Source of the DNA: Oceanimonas marisflavi
Lineage (GTDB): Bacteria; Pseudomonadota; Gammaproteobacteria; Enterobacterales; Aeromonadaceae
Length of the DNA: 64,000 nt
Direction of reading: 5' to 3'
NCBI RefSeq assembly: GCF_003049725.1
Contig: NZ_QAGM01000002.1
Location: 167,774 to 231,773, forward strand
The translations under genes and the position numbers were made by a program. Shown piece after piece: positions 37,177 to 46,469 of this stretch (within the stretch, counting starts at the first letter, position 1; the number at the start of each line of letters is the position of its first letter). Below the pieces are notes generated by a model, which had not been told where the DNA came from, did no database searches, and saw nothing but the letters and a program-made list of their open reading frames with translations.

Positions 37177-38275
37177 TTACAGCCCGGACTTGAGGCTGGC
37201 TTCAATAAACTTGTCCAGGCCGCCGTCCAGCACCGCCTGGGTATTGCGGGTTTCCACGCCGGTGCGCAGATCCTTGATGCGGGCGTCGTCCAGCACGTAG
37301 GAGCGGATCTGGCTGCCCCAGCCGATGTCGGACTTGCTGTCTTCCAGCGCCTGCTTTTCGGCATTCTGCTTTTGCAGCTCCAGCTCATAGAGCTTGGCTT
37401 TCAGCTGCTTCATCGCCTGATCGCGGTTCTTGTGCTGGGAGCGGTCGTTCTGGCACTGCACCACTATGCCGGTGGGCTCATGGGTAATACGCACCGCCGA
37501 GTCGGTCCGGTTAACGTGCTGACCACCGGCGCCGGAAGCGCGGTAGGTGTCGATGCGCAGATCCGCCGGGTTGATCTCGATTTCGATATCGTCGTCGATT
37601 TCCGGATAGACAAAGGCGGAGCAGAACGAGGTGTGGCGTCGGCCGCCGGAGTCGAACGGAGATTTACGCACCAGACGGTGCACGCCGGACTCGGTGCGCA
37701 GCCAGCCAAAGGCGTACTCACCGGTAAAGCGCACGGTGGCGGACTTGATGCCGGCCACTTCGCCTTCGGACAGTTCGATGATCTCGGTCTTGAAGCCGCG
37801 GGCTTCACCCCAGCGCAGGTACATGCGCAGCACCATGTTGCACCAGTCCTGGGCCTCGGTGCCGCCGGAGCCGGCCTGCAGATCCAGGTAGCAGTCGGAG
37901 GCGTCCTGCTCGCCGGAGAACATGCGGCGAAATTCCAGATCCTCGAGTTTTTTCTCAAGGCCGGAAAGGTCGGCTTTGGCTTCCTCGAAGGTGTCTTCGT
38001 CTTCTTCTTCTACCGCCAGCTCAACCAGCTCGCCAATGTCGGCAATGCCCTGGTCCATTTCTTCCAGGGTGTTCACCACGGTTTCCAGGGCGGATCTTTC
38101 CTTACCCAGTGCCTGGGCGCGCTCGGGCTGGCTCCATACATCCGGCTGTTCCAGCTCGGCGTTTACTTCTTCCAGACGCTCTTTTTTGGCGTCATAGTCA
38201 AAGGTACCCCCTAAGAAGCTGCGCCCGTTCAGACAGCTCCTTAAGTTTGTTGTACACAGGGTTTGTTTCAAACAT
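37177..38275 (-). CDS. prfB: Peptide chain release factor 2, programmed +1 frameshift
   Basis: Read as join of 38275-38201 ([20 protein letters not shown] then LRGYL) and 38199-37177 after a +1 shift at CTT TGA C, giving 365 residues, the E. coli RF2 length. Domain 1 is coiled-coil (about 1-110). The stop-reading tripeptide SPF occurs in RKSPFDSGG, and the catalytic GGQ in [17 protein letters not shown]; Ala precedes Ser there, where E. coli K-12 has Thr. It terminates at UGA and UAA. Low RF2 favours the frameshift, so it autoregulates. A TTG-started reading in the downstream frame alone (from 38271) is an artefact. Confidence 0.97.
38197..38212 (-). promoter_or_regulatory. RF2 programmed frameshift site
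   Basis: The minus strand reads AGGGGG-TAC-CTT-TGA-C. The Shine-Dalgarno-like AGGGGG lies 3 nt before the slippery CTT, and the in-frame TGA (38200-38198) is followed by C, the same spacing and context as in E. coli prfB. Confidence 0.96.
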
Positions 38276-38547
38276 GGACTGACAGACTCTCTGTTTACTG
38301 ATGTGAGTGGTTTTGGCGCATCGCCAAAATGAGGCGGTTATTCTACCCAAAGCCGGCCCCGAACGCAGCAATGCACATTCATTTTAGTGGAAAGCCAGCT
38401 TACTCAGCCGATCCTTGCCGGCCACGACTTTATTCCTCCCTGCCAGCCGCCACTGTCAATCTTTGTGCTAATACTCTAAATGGCATCGTTGTTTTATGCC
38501 CCAAATGAATAACGCTATTGCCCATCGCCATTCAAGAGGACGTGATT
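38276..38547. promoter_or_regulatory. Divergent region between prfB and aapJ
   Basis: 272 bp without a gene. It holds a perfect 8-bp palindrome TTTTGGCGCATCGCCAAAA (38311-38329) upstream of prfB and an AT-rich stretch before aapJ with a GCTAATACT extended-10-like element near 38473. No sigma-54 or ARG-box motif was found for aapJ. Confidence 0.45.
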
Positions 38548-39561
38548 ATGACAGGCAAAGGAACAGCAGCCCTTCTGATAGCCGGCACCCTGATGGCTGG
38601 CCCCCTGCAGGCCGCCACCCTGGACGACGTAAAGCAACGGGGAGTGCTCAAGTGCGGTGTTAACAGCGGCCTGCCGGGCTTCTCCAACCCAGACGCCAAA
38701 GGAGAATGGAAAGGGCTGGACGTGGATCTGTGCCGGGGCATTGCCGCCGCCGTGTTCAACGACGCCGGCAAGGTGCAGTTTATTCCGCTCAACGCCAAGG
38801 AGCGGCTGACCGCGCTGCAGTCGGGAGAGATTGACGTGCTGTCGCGCAATACCACCTGGACCTCCAGCCGGGATACCGAGCTGGGTGTCAATTTCACCGG
38901 CATCAACTATTACGACGGCCAGGGTTTTCTGATCAACAAAAGCCTGGGCGTAACCAGCGCCAAGGAGCTGGATGGCGCCGCCATCTGCATTCAGTCGGGC
39001 ACCACCACCGAGCTGAACGTGGCCGACTACTTCCGCCGCAACGGCATGGGTTACAGCGCCGTGGTGTTCGACACCTCGGAGCAGACCGTGCAGGGGCTGG
39101 AGGCAGGGCGCTGCGACGTGCTCACCTCGGACTTGTCCCAGCTTTATGCCCTGCGTATCAAGCTGTCCAAACCCGATGAGGCCGTGGCCCTGCCCGAGGT
39201 CATTTCCAAGGAGCCCCTGGGTCCTTCCGTGCGTCAGGGGGATGATCAGTGGTTTAACGTTGTGAAGTGGACCCATTTCGCCATGGTCAACGCCGAGGAG
39301 CTGGGCATTACCAAAGCCAATGTGGACAGCATGAAGAGCAGCGAAACCCCGGATGTTCGCCGCCTGCTGGGCCTGGAAGCCGATTTTGGCAAGGGCATGG
39401 GGCTGGACAAGGACTGGGCCTATCGCATCATCAAGCTGGTGGGCAACTACGGCGAAGTCTTTGACGCCAACGTGGGCCAGGGTTCGCCCCTGAAAATCGA
39501 CCGGGGCCTTAACGCCCTGTGGACCGAAGGCGGCCTGCAATACGCCCCGCCGGTACGCTGA
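38548..39561 (+). CDS. aapJ: General L-amino acid ABC transporter binding protein AapJ
   Basis: 337 residues. Signal peptide MTGKGTAALLIAGTLMAGPL with cleavage near AGPLQA. The mature SBP_bac_3 protein begins ATLDDVKQRGVLKCGVNSGL and holds GLDVDLCRGIAAAVF, RNTTWTSSRDTELGVNF and CIQSGTTTELNVADYF, typical of AapJ/BztA. It collects a range of L-amino acids. The ATG has a GAGG site; a start ten codons upstream is also open. It is the first gene of aapJQMP. Confidence 0.92.
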   Translation: MTGKGTAALLIAGTLMAGPLQAATLDDVKQRGVLKCGVNSGLPGFSNPDAKGEWKGLDVDLCRGIAAAVFNDAGKVQFIPLNAKERLTALQSGEIDVLSRNTTWTSSRDTELGVNFTGINYYDGQGFLINKSLGVTSAKELDGAAICIQSGTTTELNVADYFRRNGMGYSAVVFDTSEQTVQGLEAGRCDVLTSDLSQLYALRIKLSKPDEAVALPEVISKEPLGPSVRQGDDQWFNVVKWTHFAMVNAEELGITKANVDSMKSSETPDVRRLLGLEADFGKGMGLDKDWAYRIIKLVGNYGEVFDANVGQGSPLKIDRGLNALWTEGGLQYAPPVR

Positions 39562-39631
39562 TGTCTGTCCGGGCTGCCTGCGGGCAGCCCGATGACGAGC
39601 CCCTGTTCAGCTCACCGAAAGGATAAAGCCC

Positions 39632-40816
39632 ATGTCATTACCGGCCCACCACTCCGCTCCTCCGGTCAAGTTCTGGCGCGATCCGGCCAAACGGGCGCTG
39701 CTGTTTCAGCTGCTGCTGCTGGGTGCCGTGGCCGCCTTTATCGCCTTTATTGTCAATAACACCCTTCATAACCTCAGCACCCGGGGCATTACCACCGGCT
39801 TTGGCTTTCTCGACGATCCCGCCGGCTTTGCCATTGCCCAGTCTCTCATTCCCTATGCCGAGACCGACACCTATGGCCGCACCTTTGTGGTCGGGCTGCT
39901 CAACACCCTGCTGGTGTCCTTTCTCGGCATTATCGGCGCCACCCTGCTGGGCTTTGTCATCGGCGTGGCCCGGCTGTCTCCCAACTGGCTGATCGCCCGG
40001 CTGGCGTCGGCCTATGTGGAGCTGTTCCGCAACCTGCCCCTGCTGCTGCAGATGTTTTTCTGGTATTTCGCGGTGCTGCGCACCCTGCCCGGCCCCCGCG
40101 ACAGCCTCAATTTCAATGACAGCCTCTTTCTCAACGTGCGCGGCCTGTATCTGCCCGAGCCCGTGCCGGGCGGTGGCTTTCACTGGGTCTGGCTGGCGCT
40201 GCTGCTGGCCCTGGGCGTGGCGTTCTGGCTGGTGCGCTTCAATCACCGCCGTCAGGACGCCACCGGCAGGCGCCTGCCCGTCTGGTGGATGTCGTTCGGG
40301 CTGGTCATTGCCCTGCCCCTGCTCACCTTTCTGGCGCTGGGCGCCCCGCTGGAGTGGAACTATCCCGAGCTGCGCGGCTTCAACTTTCGCGGCGGCATGA
40401 CCATTATTCCCGAGTTTCTGGCGCTGTGGCTGTCGCTTACTGTGTATACCGCCGCCTTTATCGCCGAGATCGTGCGCTCCGGCATTCAGGCCATTTCCCA
40501 CGGTCAGACCGAAGCGGCCCACGCTCTGGGCATCAAGGACAGCCTGACCCTGCGGCTGGTGATCATTCCCCAGGCGCTGCGGGTGATCATACCGCCGCTC
40601 ACCAGCCAGTATCTCAACCTGACCAAGAACTCGTCCCTGGCCACCGCCATCGGTTATCCGGATCTGGTGTCGGTATTTGCCGGCACCACCCTCAACCAGA
40701 CCGGCCAGGCCATCGAGGTGATCGCCATCACCATGCTGGTGTACCTCAGCATCAGCCTGTCGGTGTCCTTCTTTATGAACTGGTTCAACAGCCATATGGC
40801 GCTGGTGGAGAGATAG
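39632..40816 (+). CDS. aapQ: General L-amino acid ABC transporter permease AapQ
   Basis: 394-residue HAAT permease of the long Aap/Bzt type, with an extra insertion (about 155-225) between the first and later membrane spans. The coupling loop reads GIQAISHGQTEAAHALGIKD (about 286). Spans occur near 28-50, 88-115, 130-150, 180-200, 210-235, 255-280 and 365-385. It pairs with AapM. There is a GAAAGGA ribosome site and the stop lies one base before the aapM start. Confidence 0.92.
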   Translation: MSLPAHHSAPPVKFWRDPAKRALLFQLLLLGAVAAFIAFIVNNTLHNLSTRGITTGFGFLDDPAGFAIAQSLIPYAETDTYGRTFVVGLLNTLLVSFLGIIGATLLGFVIGVARLSPNWLIARLASAYVELFRNLPLLLQMFFWYFAVLRTLPGPRDSLNFNDSLFLNVRGLYLPEPVPGGGFHWVWLALLLALGVAFWLVRFNHRRQDATGRRLPVWWMSFGLVIALPLLTFLALGAPLEWNYPELRGFNFRGGMTIIPEFLALWLSLTVYTAAFIAEIVRSGIQAISHGQTEAAHALGIKDSLTLRLVIIPQALRVIIPPLTSQYLNLTKNSSLATAIGYPDLVSVFAGTTLNQTGQAIEVIAITMLVYLSISLSVSFFMNWFNSHMALVER

Positions 40817-40817
40817 C

Positions 40818-41918
40818 ATGTTCAAAGACACCCTGACACCGGAGCGCCCGGCCCCCGTTTCGCGCAAGGGACTGACCGGCTGGCTGAGAGCCAACCTGTT
40901 TTCCGGCCCGCTGAACACGGCGGTGACCCTGCTGGGGCTGTATGCCCTCTACCTGATCCTGGTGCCCATTATCGACTGGGCCTTCATCAGTGCCGACTGG
41001 ACCGGCAGCAGCCGGGACGCCTGCACCAGCGGCGGCGCCTGCTGGGTATTTATCACCAACCGGCTGCAGCAGTTCACCTATGGTTTTTACCCCGGTGACG
41101 AGCTGTGGCGCATCAACCTGACCTTTTTGCTGTTTGTGGTGCAGTTGCTGTGGCTGGCCCTGCCCCGGCTGCCGGGCAAGCTGTGGCTGGCGCCCTTTAT
41201 GGTGCTGGTGTTTCCGGTTATTGCCTGGGTACTGCTCTATGGCGGCTGGTTTGGTCTGACCGAGGTGCCCACCCACAACTGGGGCGGTCTGACCCTGACC
41301 CTGATCCTGGCGGTGGTGGGCATTACCGCGGCCCTGCCCATCGGCACCCTGCTGGCCCTGGGCCGGCGCTCGCACATGCCCATAGTGCGCAGCCTGTCGG
41401 TGGTGTTTATCGAGTTCTGGCGGGGGGTGCCGCTGATCACCGTGCTGTTTATGTCGTCGGTCATGCTGCCCCTGTTCGTGCCCGAGGAGCTGACTCTCGA
41501 CAAGCTGGTGCGGGCCATGATCGGCATTATCTTCTTTCAGTCCGCCTATATGGCGGAGGTGGTGCGCGGCGGCCTGCAGGCCATTCCCAAGGGCCAGAAC
41601 GAGGCGGCCGCGGCACTGGGGCTGAACTACTGGAAAACCATGATGCTGATCGTGCTGCCCCAGGCGCTGAAGATGATGATTCCGGGCATCGTCAACACCT
41701 TTATCGCCCTGTTCAAGGACACCAGCCTGGTGCTGATCATCGGCCTGTTCGATCTGCTGGCCATTGTGCAGGCGGGGCTGGCGGATCCTGACTGGCTGGG
41801 CTATGCCACCGAAGGTTATGTGTTTGCCGGCCTGGTGTTCTGGGTGTTCTGCTATGGCATGTCGAAATACAGCCAGTATCTGGAACGCAAGCTGCATACC
41901 GGTCACAAGAAACGTTAG
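40818..41918 (+). CDS. aapM: General L-amino acid ABC transporter permease AapM
   Basis: 366-residue permease partner of AapQ. Membrane spans and a Cys-containing periplasmic loop (DACTSGGACW, about 65) near the N-terminus are followed by the transport core with coupling loop GGLQAIPKGQNEAAAALGLN (about 252). It ends with a Lys/His-rich tail. Start 1 bp after aapQ and 12 bp before aapP, so translation is coupled. Confidence 0.92.
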   Translation: MFKDTLTPERPAPVSRKGLTGWLRANLFSGPLNTAVTLLGLYALYLILVPIIDWAFISADWTGSSRDACTSGGACWVFITNRLQQFTYGFYPGDELWRINLTFLLFVVQLLWLALPRLPGKLWLAPFMVLVFPVIAWVLLYGGWFGLTEVPTHNWGGLTLTLILAVVGITAALPIGTLLALGRRSHMPIVRSLSVVFIEFWRGVPLITVLFMSSVMLPLFVPEELTLDKLVRAMIGIIFFQSAYMAEVVRGGLQAIPKGQNEAAAALGLNYWKTMMLIVLPQALKMMIPGIVNTFIALFKDTSLVLIIGLFDLLAIVQAGLADPDWLGYATEGYVFAGLVFWVFCYGMSKYSQYLERKLHTGHKKR

Positions 41919-41930
41919 TGGAGCAAGTAC

Positions 41931-42683
41931 ATGGAAGCACAACAACAGGAAGCCATGGTGACCCTGCGCGGCGTGAACAAGTGGTATGGGGATTTTCACG
42001 TGCTGCGCGATATCGATCTGACCGTGGCCAAGGGGGAACGCATCGTGATTTGCGGGCCCTCGGGCTCGGGCAAGTCCACCCTTATCCGCTGCATCAACCG
42101 GCTGGAGGAACACCAGCAGGGTGACATTATCGTGCGCGGCACCCCGCTCACCAATGATGTCAAAAACATCGAAACCATTCGCCGGGAAGTGGGCATGGTG
42201 TTTCAGCACTTCAATCTGTTTCCCCATCTGACGGTGCTGGAAAACTGCACCCTGGCGCAGATTTGGGTGCGCAAGACCCCCAAGCGGCAGGCGGAAGAGG
42301 TGGCCATGAAACTGCTGACCCGGGTCAAGATTGAAAGCCAGGCCAAGAAGTATCCGGGGCAGCTGTCCGGCGGTCAGCAGCAGCGGGTAGCCATTGCCCG
42401 CAGTCTGTGCATGAACCCGGAGATCATGCTGTTTGACGAGCCCACCTCGGCGCTGGATCCGGAGATGATCAAGGAAGTGCTGGACGTGATGATAGAGCTG
42501 GCGGAAGAGGGCATGACCATGATGTGCGTGACCCACGAAATGGGCTTTGCCCGCACCGTGGCCGACCGGGTGATCTTTATGGACGAGGGCCAGATCATCG
42601 AGGAAAACGATCCCGAGACCTTCTTCCATCATCCCCAGTCGGAGCGCACCAAACTGTTCCTCAGCCAGATCCTGGGCAACTGA
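41931..42683 (+). CDS. aapP: General L-amino acid ABC transporter ATPase AapP
   Basis: 250-residue ABC ATPase. Walker [15 protein letters not shown]-loop [14 protein letters not shown], signature [15 protein letters not shown], Walker [15 protein letters not shown] and switch VTHEMGFA are all intact. It energises AapQM. Last gene of aapJQMP; it ends 9 bp from the convergent recJ end, with no evident terminator between them. Confidence 0.93.
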   Translation: MEAQQQEAMVTLRGVNKWYGDFHVLRDIDLTVAKGERIVICGPSGSGKSTLIRCINRLEEHQQGDIIVRGTPLTNDVKNIETIRREVGMVFQHFNLFPHLTVLENCTLAQIWVRKTPKRQAEEVAMKLLTRVKIESQAKKYPGQLSGGQQQRVAIARSLCMNPEIMLFDEPTSALDPEMIKEVLDVMIELAEEGMTMMCVTHEMGFARTVADRVIFMDEGQIIEENDPETFFHHPQSERTKLFLSQILGN

Positions 42684-42692
42684 TGCCTGTTG

Positions 42693-44429
42693 TCACGACA
42701 ACGGCGACAGCCGCTCCACCAGCAGTTGCAGCTGGCGCCGCCCTTTCCACTCGTTCACATCCAGCTTGTACACCAGCTGCACCTTCTGAATGGCGGCGTT
42801 GGGCCAGGTGCCCAGATCCACATTAAAGGCAATGGCGTCAATGACGGTGCGCCCCTCGTCCGGACTCAGCACCAGCTTGAGGTGCTTGTCCCCCACCAGC
42901 CGCTGCTGAATAATGCGAAACTCGCCGTCGAACAAGGGCTCGGGAAAGGCCTGCCCCCAGGGCCCGGCAAAGCGCAGCTGCTCCGCCAACTCCAGGGTCA
43001 GCTCGGCAGCGGTGAGCTCGCCGTCGCTGAGGATCTCGCCGGTAAGCAGCTCGGGGCTGACCCACTCCTCCACCGTTTGCTCAAAGGCAGCCTTGAACGG
43101 CGCCAGTGCGCTTTTGGTTATCGACAGACCGGCGGCCATGGCGTGGCCGCCAAACTTGGTAATAAGACCCGGGTGACGACTGTTGACCGCCTCCAGCAGA
43201 TCCCGCAAATGCACCCCGGGAATGGAGCGGCCCGAGCCCTTGAGCTCGTCGTCGCCGGCCTCGGCAAAGGCGATCACCGGCCGGTAATACTGCTCCTTGA
43301 TGCGCGAGGCCACCAGCCCCACCACCCCCTGATGCCAGTCGTCCTGGTACAGCACCAGCCCGGACGGCAGCGCACCGTCGCTGATGCGCACTTTCGCCAG
43401 CGTGGCCAGGGCTTCCTGCTGCATGCTGGTCTCAATGGCCTTGCGCTCCCGGTTGAGCTCGTCCATTTGGGCCGCCAGCCGCCGGGCTTCGTTGATATCG
43501 TCACACAGCAGGCAGGCCACTCCCATGGACATATCGTCGAGCCGGCCCACGGCATTAAGCCTCGGCCCCAGGGCAAAGCCCAGATCGGACGCCACCAGCC
43601 GCTGCTGATTGCGCCCGGAAATATCGATTAAGGCCTGAATGCCGGGGCGCAGCCGGCCGGCGCGCATGCGCTGCAGGCCCTGATGCACCAGCACCCGGTT
43701 ATTGCCGTCGAGCGCCACCACATCGGCCACCGTGCCCAGCGCCACCAGATCCAGGTAATCCGCCATATTGGGCGGACGAATGCCCTGCTGCTCAAACCAG
43801 CCCTGCTCGCTCAGGGCCGAACGCAGCGCCAGCAGCAGGTAAAAGGCCACGCCCACCCCGGCCAGGTTCTTGGAGGGAAAGTCGCAGCCCCGCTGGTTGG
43901 GATTGACGATGGCATCGGCCTCGGGAACTTCGTCGCCGGGCAGGTGATGGTCGGTGACGATGACCTGCATGCCGGCGGCCTTGGCCGCCGCCACGCCGCT
44001 GATGCTGGAAATGCCGTTGTCCACGGTGATCAGCAGCTCGGCCCCGAGATCCACCGCTTCTTCCACCACCTGCGGGCTCAGGCCATAACCGTAATCAAAG
44101 CGGTTGGGCACCAGATAGCTGACCCGCTGTGCGCCCATGGCCCGCAGGCCGTGCACCATCAGCGCCGAGCTGGTGGCGCCGTCGCAGTCGAAATCGCCCA
44201 CGATCAAAATGCTGCGCTGCTCACTCAGGGCCTGCACCAGCAGCCGTACCGCTTCGTTCATGCCCCTGAACGCCGGCTTGTGCAGGGCACCCGCCTGCAG
44301 ATTCAGCTGTTCGGGCGACGTCAGACCCCGGCTGGCGTAGAGCCGCTGCAGTATGGGAGACAGATCGGAAGGCAGCCGATGAGCCACCGGCTCACGCCGG
44401 CGAATGGGCAGAGGAGAAGAAGCAGGCAT
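42693..44429 (-). CDS. recJ: Single-stranded-DNA-specific exonuclease RecJ
   Basis: 578 residues (E. coli RecJ 577). DHH-family catalytic motifs are VGDFDCDGATS, VTVDNGIS-like TVDNGIS, VTDHHLPGD, and LVALGTVADVV; the DHHA1 part carries KGSGRSIPGVHLRD and FGGHAMAAG. It degrades ssDNA 5'-3' in recombination and mismatch repair. The start MPASSPLPIRRREP was chosen to match the family; a frame extension upstream adds 20 residues. In E. coli dsbC lies between xerD and recJ; here only repeats do. Confidence 0.94.
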   Translation of the reverse strand: MPASSPLPIRRREPVAHRLPSDLSPILQRLYASRGLTSPEQLNLQAGALHKPAFRGMNEAVRLLVQALSEQRSILIVGDFDCDGATSSALMVHGLRAMGAQRVSYLVPNRFDYGYGLSPQVVEEAVDLGAELLITVDNGISSISGVAAAKAAGMQVIVTDHHLPGDEVPEADAIVNPNQRGCDFPSKNLAGVGVAFYLLLALRSALSEQGWFEQQGIRPPNMADYLDLVALGTVADVVALDGNNRVLVHQGLQRMRAGRLRPGIQALIDISGRNQQRLVASDLGFALGPRLNAVGRLDDMSMGVACLLCDDINEARRLAAQMDELNRERKAIETSMQQEALATLAKVRISDGALPSGLVLYQDDWHQGVVGLVASRIKEQYYRPVIAFAEAGDDELKGSGRSIPGVHLRDLLEAVNSRHPGLITKFGGHAMAAGLSITKSALAPFKAAFEQTVEEWVSPELLTGEILSDGELTAAELTLELAEQLRFAGPWGQAFPEPLFDGEFRIIQQRLVGDKHLKLVLSPDEGRTVIDAIAFNVDLGTWPNAAIQKVQLVYKLDVNEWKGRRQLQLLVERLSPLS

Positions 44430-44807
44430 GGAAAATACTGGCTGTTTAAACAGGCGGACAACACTAACCGGGCACGGTGAAATTTGCAACGATGACCGCC
44501 GACCGTCTTCGGCGGAGCTGTAAGCTGAATGTTGTTTTGGTAGGCCCCAATTTATTGGGGCAACTGTGCCGGATGATGATCATCTTGCCCCACTGAAGTG
44601 GGGCTACAGGCTTACGGCTGACGGCTCCCCGAAGTGAGTAGGTTGCGAATGAGCGAAGAGCACATCCAAGCTTGAATTTACGTCAAAACAGAGTATCTAC
44701 GGCTTACCGACTGTCAGTCACTATATGAGCCAGCAGACACAACGCTGCATCTGCAGGCGGCACCACTTAAAGCTGACAGCTTACGGCTTAAAGCTCCCCC
44801 GAAGGGG
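44430..44807. other. 378-bp repeat-rich gap between recJ and xerD
   Basis: No reading frame with recognisable homology was seen; in particular no DsbC-like CxxC protein. The gap holds a CCGCCGA/TCGGCGG hairpin (44506-44525), an inverted REP-like pair, a truncated GTAGGTTG repeat (44638-44670), degenerate GTAAGCTG/GCTTACGGC units near both ends, and a CCCCTTCGGGG hairpin just beyond the xerD stop. Confidence 0.75.
44540..44607. repeat. REP-like inverted pair (GTAGGCCCC type)
   Basis: GTAGGCCCCAATTTATTGGG followed by GCAA forms one hairpin, and TTGCCCCACTGAAGTGGGGC followed by TAC the mirrored one. Both are GTAG-headed palindromes in opposite orientation around a short GATGATGATCATC core, as in bacterial interspersed mosaic elements. 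Confidence 0.78.
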
Positions 44808-45695
44808 TCATCCCCGAGGGTGATGCTCCTCATGCAGGGCGTTGAGGCGGTGGGTGGCCACATGGGTGTAGATCTGGGTGGTGGACAAGTCCGAGTGGCC
44901 CAGCAGCATCTGCACCACCCGCAGATCGGCGCCGTGGTTGAGCAGGTGGGTGGCAAAGGCGTGGCGCAGGGTGTGGGGCGACAGCTCCTGGGTGATGCCG
45001 GCGCGCAGGGCGTAATGCTTGATGCGGTGCCAGAAGGTCTGGCGGGTCATCTGCCGGGCCCGGCGCGACGGAAACACCACGTCCGACGCCTGCTCTCCCA
45101 GCAGCGCCGCCCGCCCTTCCTTCAGGAACCGGCTTACCCAGTACAGGGCTTCTTCCCCCATGGGCACCAGCCGCTCCTTGTTGCCCTTGCCGGTCACCCG
45201 CACCAGGCCCTGACGCAGGCTCACGCTTTCCATCGACAGACTCACCAGCTCGGTCACCCGCAGGCCGGAGGCATAGAGCAGCTCCAGCATGGCCTTGTCG
45301 CGCAGCTCCAGCGGATCGTCCGGCTCGGGGGCATCGAGCAGGGCCGATACCTGCTGCTCGCTCAGATCTTTCGGCAACCGTTTGGGCAACTTGGGGCCGG
45401 CGATCAGCGCGCTGGGATCGTCGGTGCGCAGCTGCTCCCGGTGCAGATACTGAAAAAACCGCCGCAGCACGCTCAGCATGCGCGCCGTGCTGCTGGCCTT
45501 GAAGCCGAGATCAATGCGATGAGCCAGGTATTGCTGCAGGGTCAGGCTGTCCACCGCCAGCAGGCTGCCGCCCTCGCCGTCCAGCCAGGCGGCAAAGTGG
45601 CTCAGATCACTGCGGTAGGAAGACAGGGTATTGTCGGACAGCCCCTTTTCCAGCCAGAGGGCATCGATAAACTGCTCGACCAGCGGATGACTCAT
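44808..45695 (-). CDS. xerD: Site-specific tyrosine recombinase XerD
   Basis: 295 residues (E. coli XerD 298). The N-terminal SAM-like core-binding domain (1-95) precedes the catalytic domain with Arg in YASGLRVTEL, Lys in TGKGNKERLVP, HxxR in SPHTLRHAFA, His in LLGHSDLSTTQ and Tyr in IYTHV. It resolves chromosome dimers at dif together with XerC. The ATG has a GGAG site. Upstream neighbour fldB is divergent, the same neighbourhood as in E. coli. Confidence 0.95.
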   Translation of the reverse strand: MSHPLVEQFIDALWLEKGLSDNTLSSYRSDLSHFAAWLDGEGGSLLAVDSLTLQQYLAHRIDLGFKASSTARMLSVLRRFFQYLHREQLRTDDPSALIAGPKLPKRLPKDLSEQQVSALLDAPEPDDPLELRDKAMLELLYASGLRVTELVSLSMESVSLRQGLVRVTGKGNKERLVPMGEEALYWVSRFLKEGRAALLGEQASDVVFPSRRARQMTRQTFWHRIKHYALRAGITQELSPHTLRHAFATHLLNHGADLRVVQMLLGHSDLSTTQIYTHVATHRLNALHEEHHPRG

Positions 45696-45769
45696 GTTGA
45701 CTCCCTACTCCGCCCGGCAGGCGGCTTCTGTTATGATGGCGCCATTCTGTAAAAAACGAACGGAGCCCC

Positions 45770-46285
45770 ATGAATATCGGTTTGTTTTACGGCTCGACCA
45801 CCTGCTACACCGAGATCGCGGCCGAAAAAATCCGCGACCAGCTCGGTGCCGAGCTGGTTGATCTGCATAATATCAGGGATGTGCCCCTGGCGCGTGCCCA
45901 GGACTACCCCATTCTGATCTTCGGCATTTCCACCTGGGATTTTGGCGAACTGCAGGAAGACTGGGAATCCCACTGGGACGATATCGACAGCCTGGATCTG
46001 GACGGCCACGTGGTGGCGCTGTTCGGCATGGGCGATCAGCTGGGCTACGGCGAATGGTTTCAGGATGCACTGGGCATGCTGCACGACCGGGTGGTCGCCC
46101 GGGGCGCCAGCGTGGTGGGCTACTGGCCCAACCAAGGCTATGAGTTTGAGGCGTCAAAGGCACTCACCGAGGACGGCAAATACTTTGTGGGCCTGTCCCT
46201 GGACGAAGCCAACCAGTATGACGACACCGACACCCGTATCGAAACCTGGGTGGCGCAGATACTGGACGAGATTGCCGCGCTCTGA
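45770..46285 (+). CDS. fldB: Flavodoxin FldB
   Basis: 171 residues (E. coli FldB 173). It begins [20 protein letters not shown], the FMN phosphate loop (GSTTCYTE), with later FMN-isoalloxazine loops [12 protein letters not shown] and [12 protein letters not shown]. It is a cytoplasmic one-electron carrier. The extended C-terminal part ([14 protein letters not shown]) is the long-chain flavodoxin insert. The location divergent from xerD favours FldB over FldA. Confidence 0.93.
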   Translation: MNIGLFYGSTTCYTEIAAEKIRDQLGAELVDLHNIRDVPLARAQDYPILIFGISTWDFGELQEDWESHWDDIDSLDLDGHVVALFGMGDQLGYGEWFQDALGMLHDRVVARGASVVGYWPNQGYEFEASKALTEDGKYFVGLSLDEANQYDDTDTRIETWVAQILDEIAAL

Positions 46286-46313
46286 GCGCCTTCTTCATTT
46301 TTCGCTCAGCGCG

Positions 46314-46343
46314 TGGTTGCCGATGAGCGCAGCGAATCGCAAC
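46314..46343. repeat. REP-like unit, GTTGCCGATGAGCGCAGCGAAT type
   Basis: A copy of the unit GGTTGNCGATGAGCGCAGCG plus AATCNCAAC found also, as an inverted pair, at 63670-63749, and degenerate at 44638. A second REP-like palindrome GCAGGCTGGCAGCCTGCGCT follows at 46399-46418. Confidence 0.68.
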
Positions 46344-46423
46344 GTGAAGCCGGCTGCGGCTGTAGGTACCCTCTTTTTGAAGCGCCGGCGGCGCTAATGC
46401 AGGCTGGCAGCCTGCGCTCCACG

Positions 46424-46451
46424 AAAAAAGCGGCTTTCAAGCCGCTTTTTT
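46424..46451. terminator. Bidirectional terminator between fldB and brnQ
   Basis: AAAAAAGCGGCTT and AAGCCGCTTTTTT form an A/T-flanked GC stem (AGCGGCTT/AAGCCGCT), serving both convergent genes. Confidence 0.88.
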
Positions 46452-46469
46452 GTATTCACCGAATGGTGC

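Noticed and set aside
37177..38271. prfB as a single uninterrupted gene from a TTG
   Set aside because: The zero-frame leader with the conserved frameshift site begins at the ATG 38275-38273; the TTG reading has an unrelated N-terminus.
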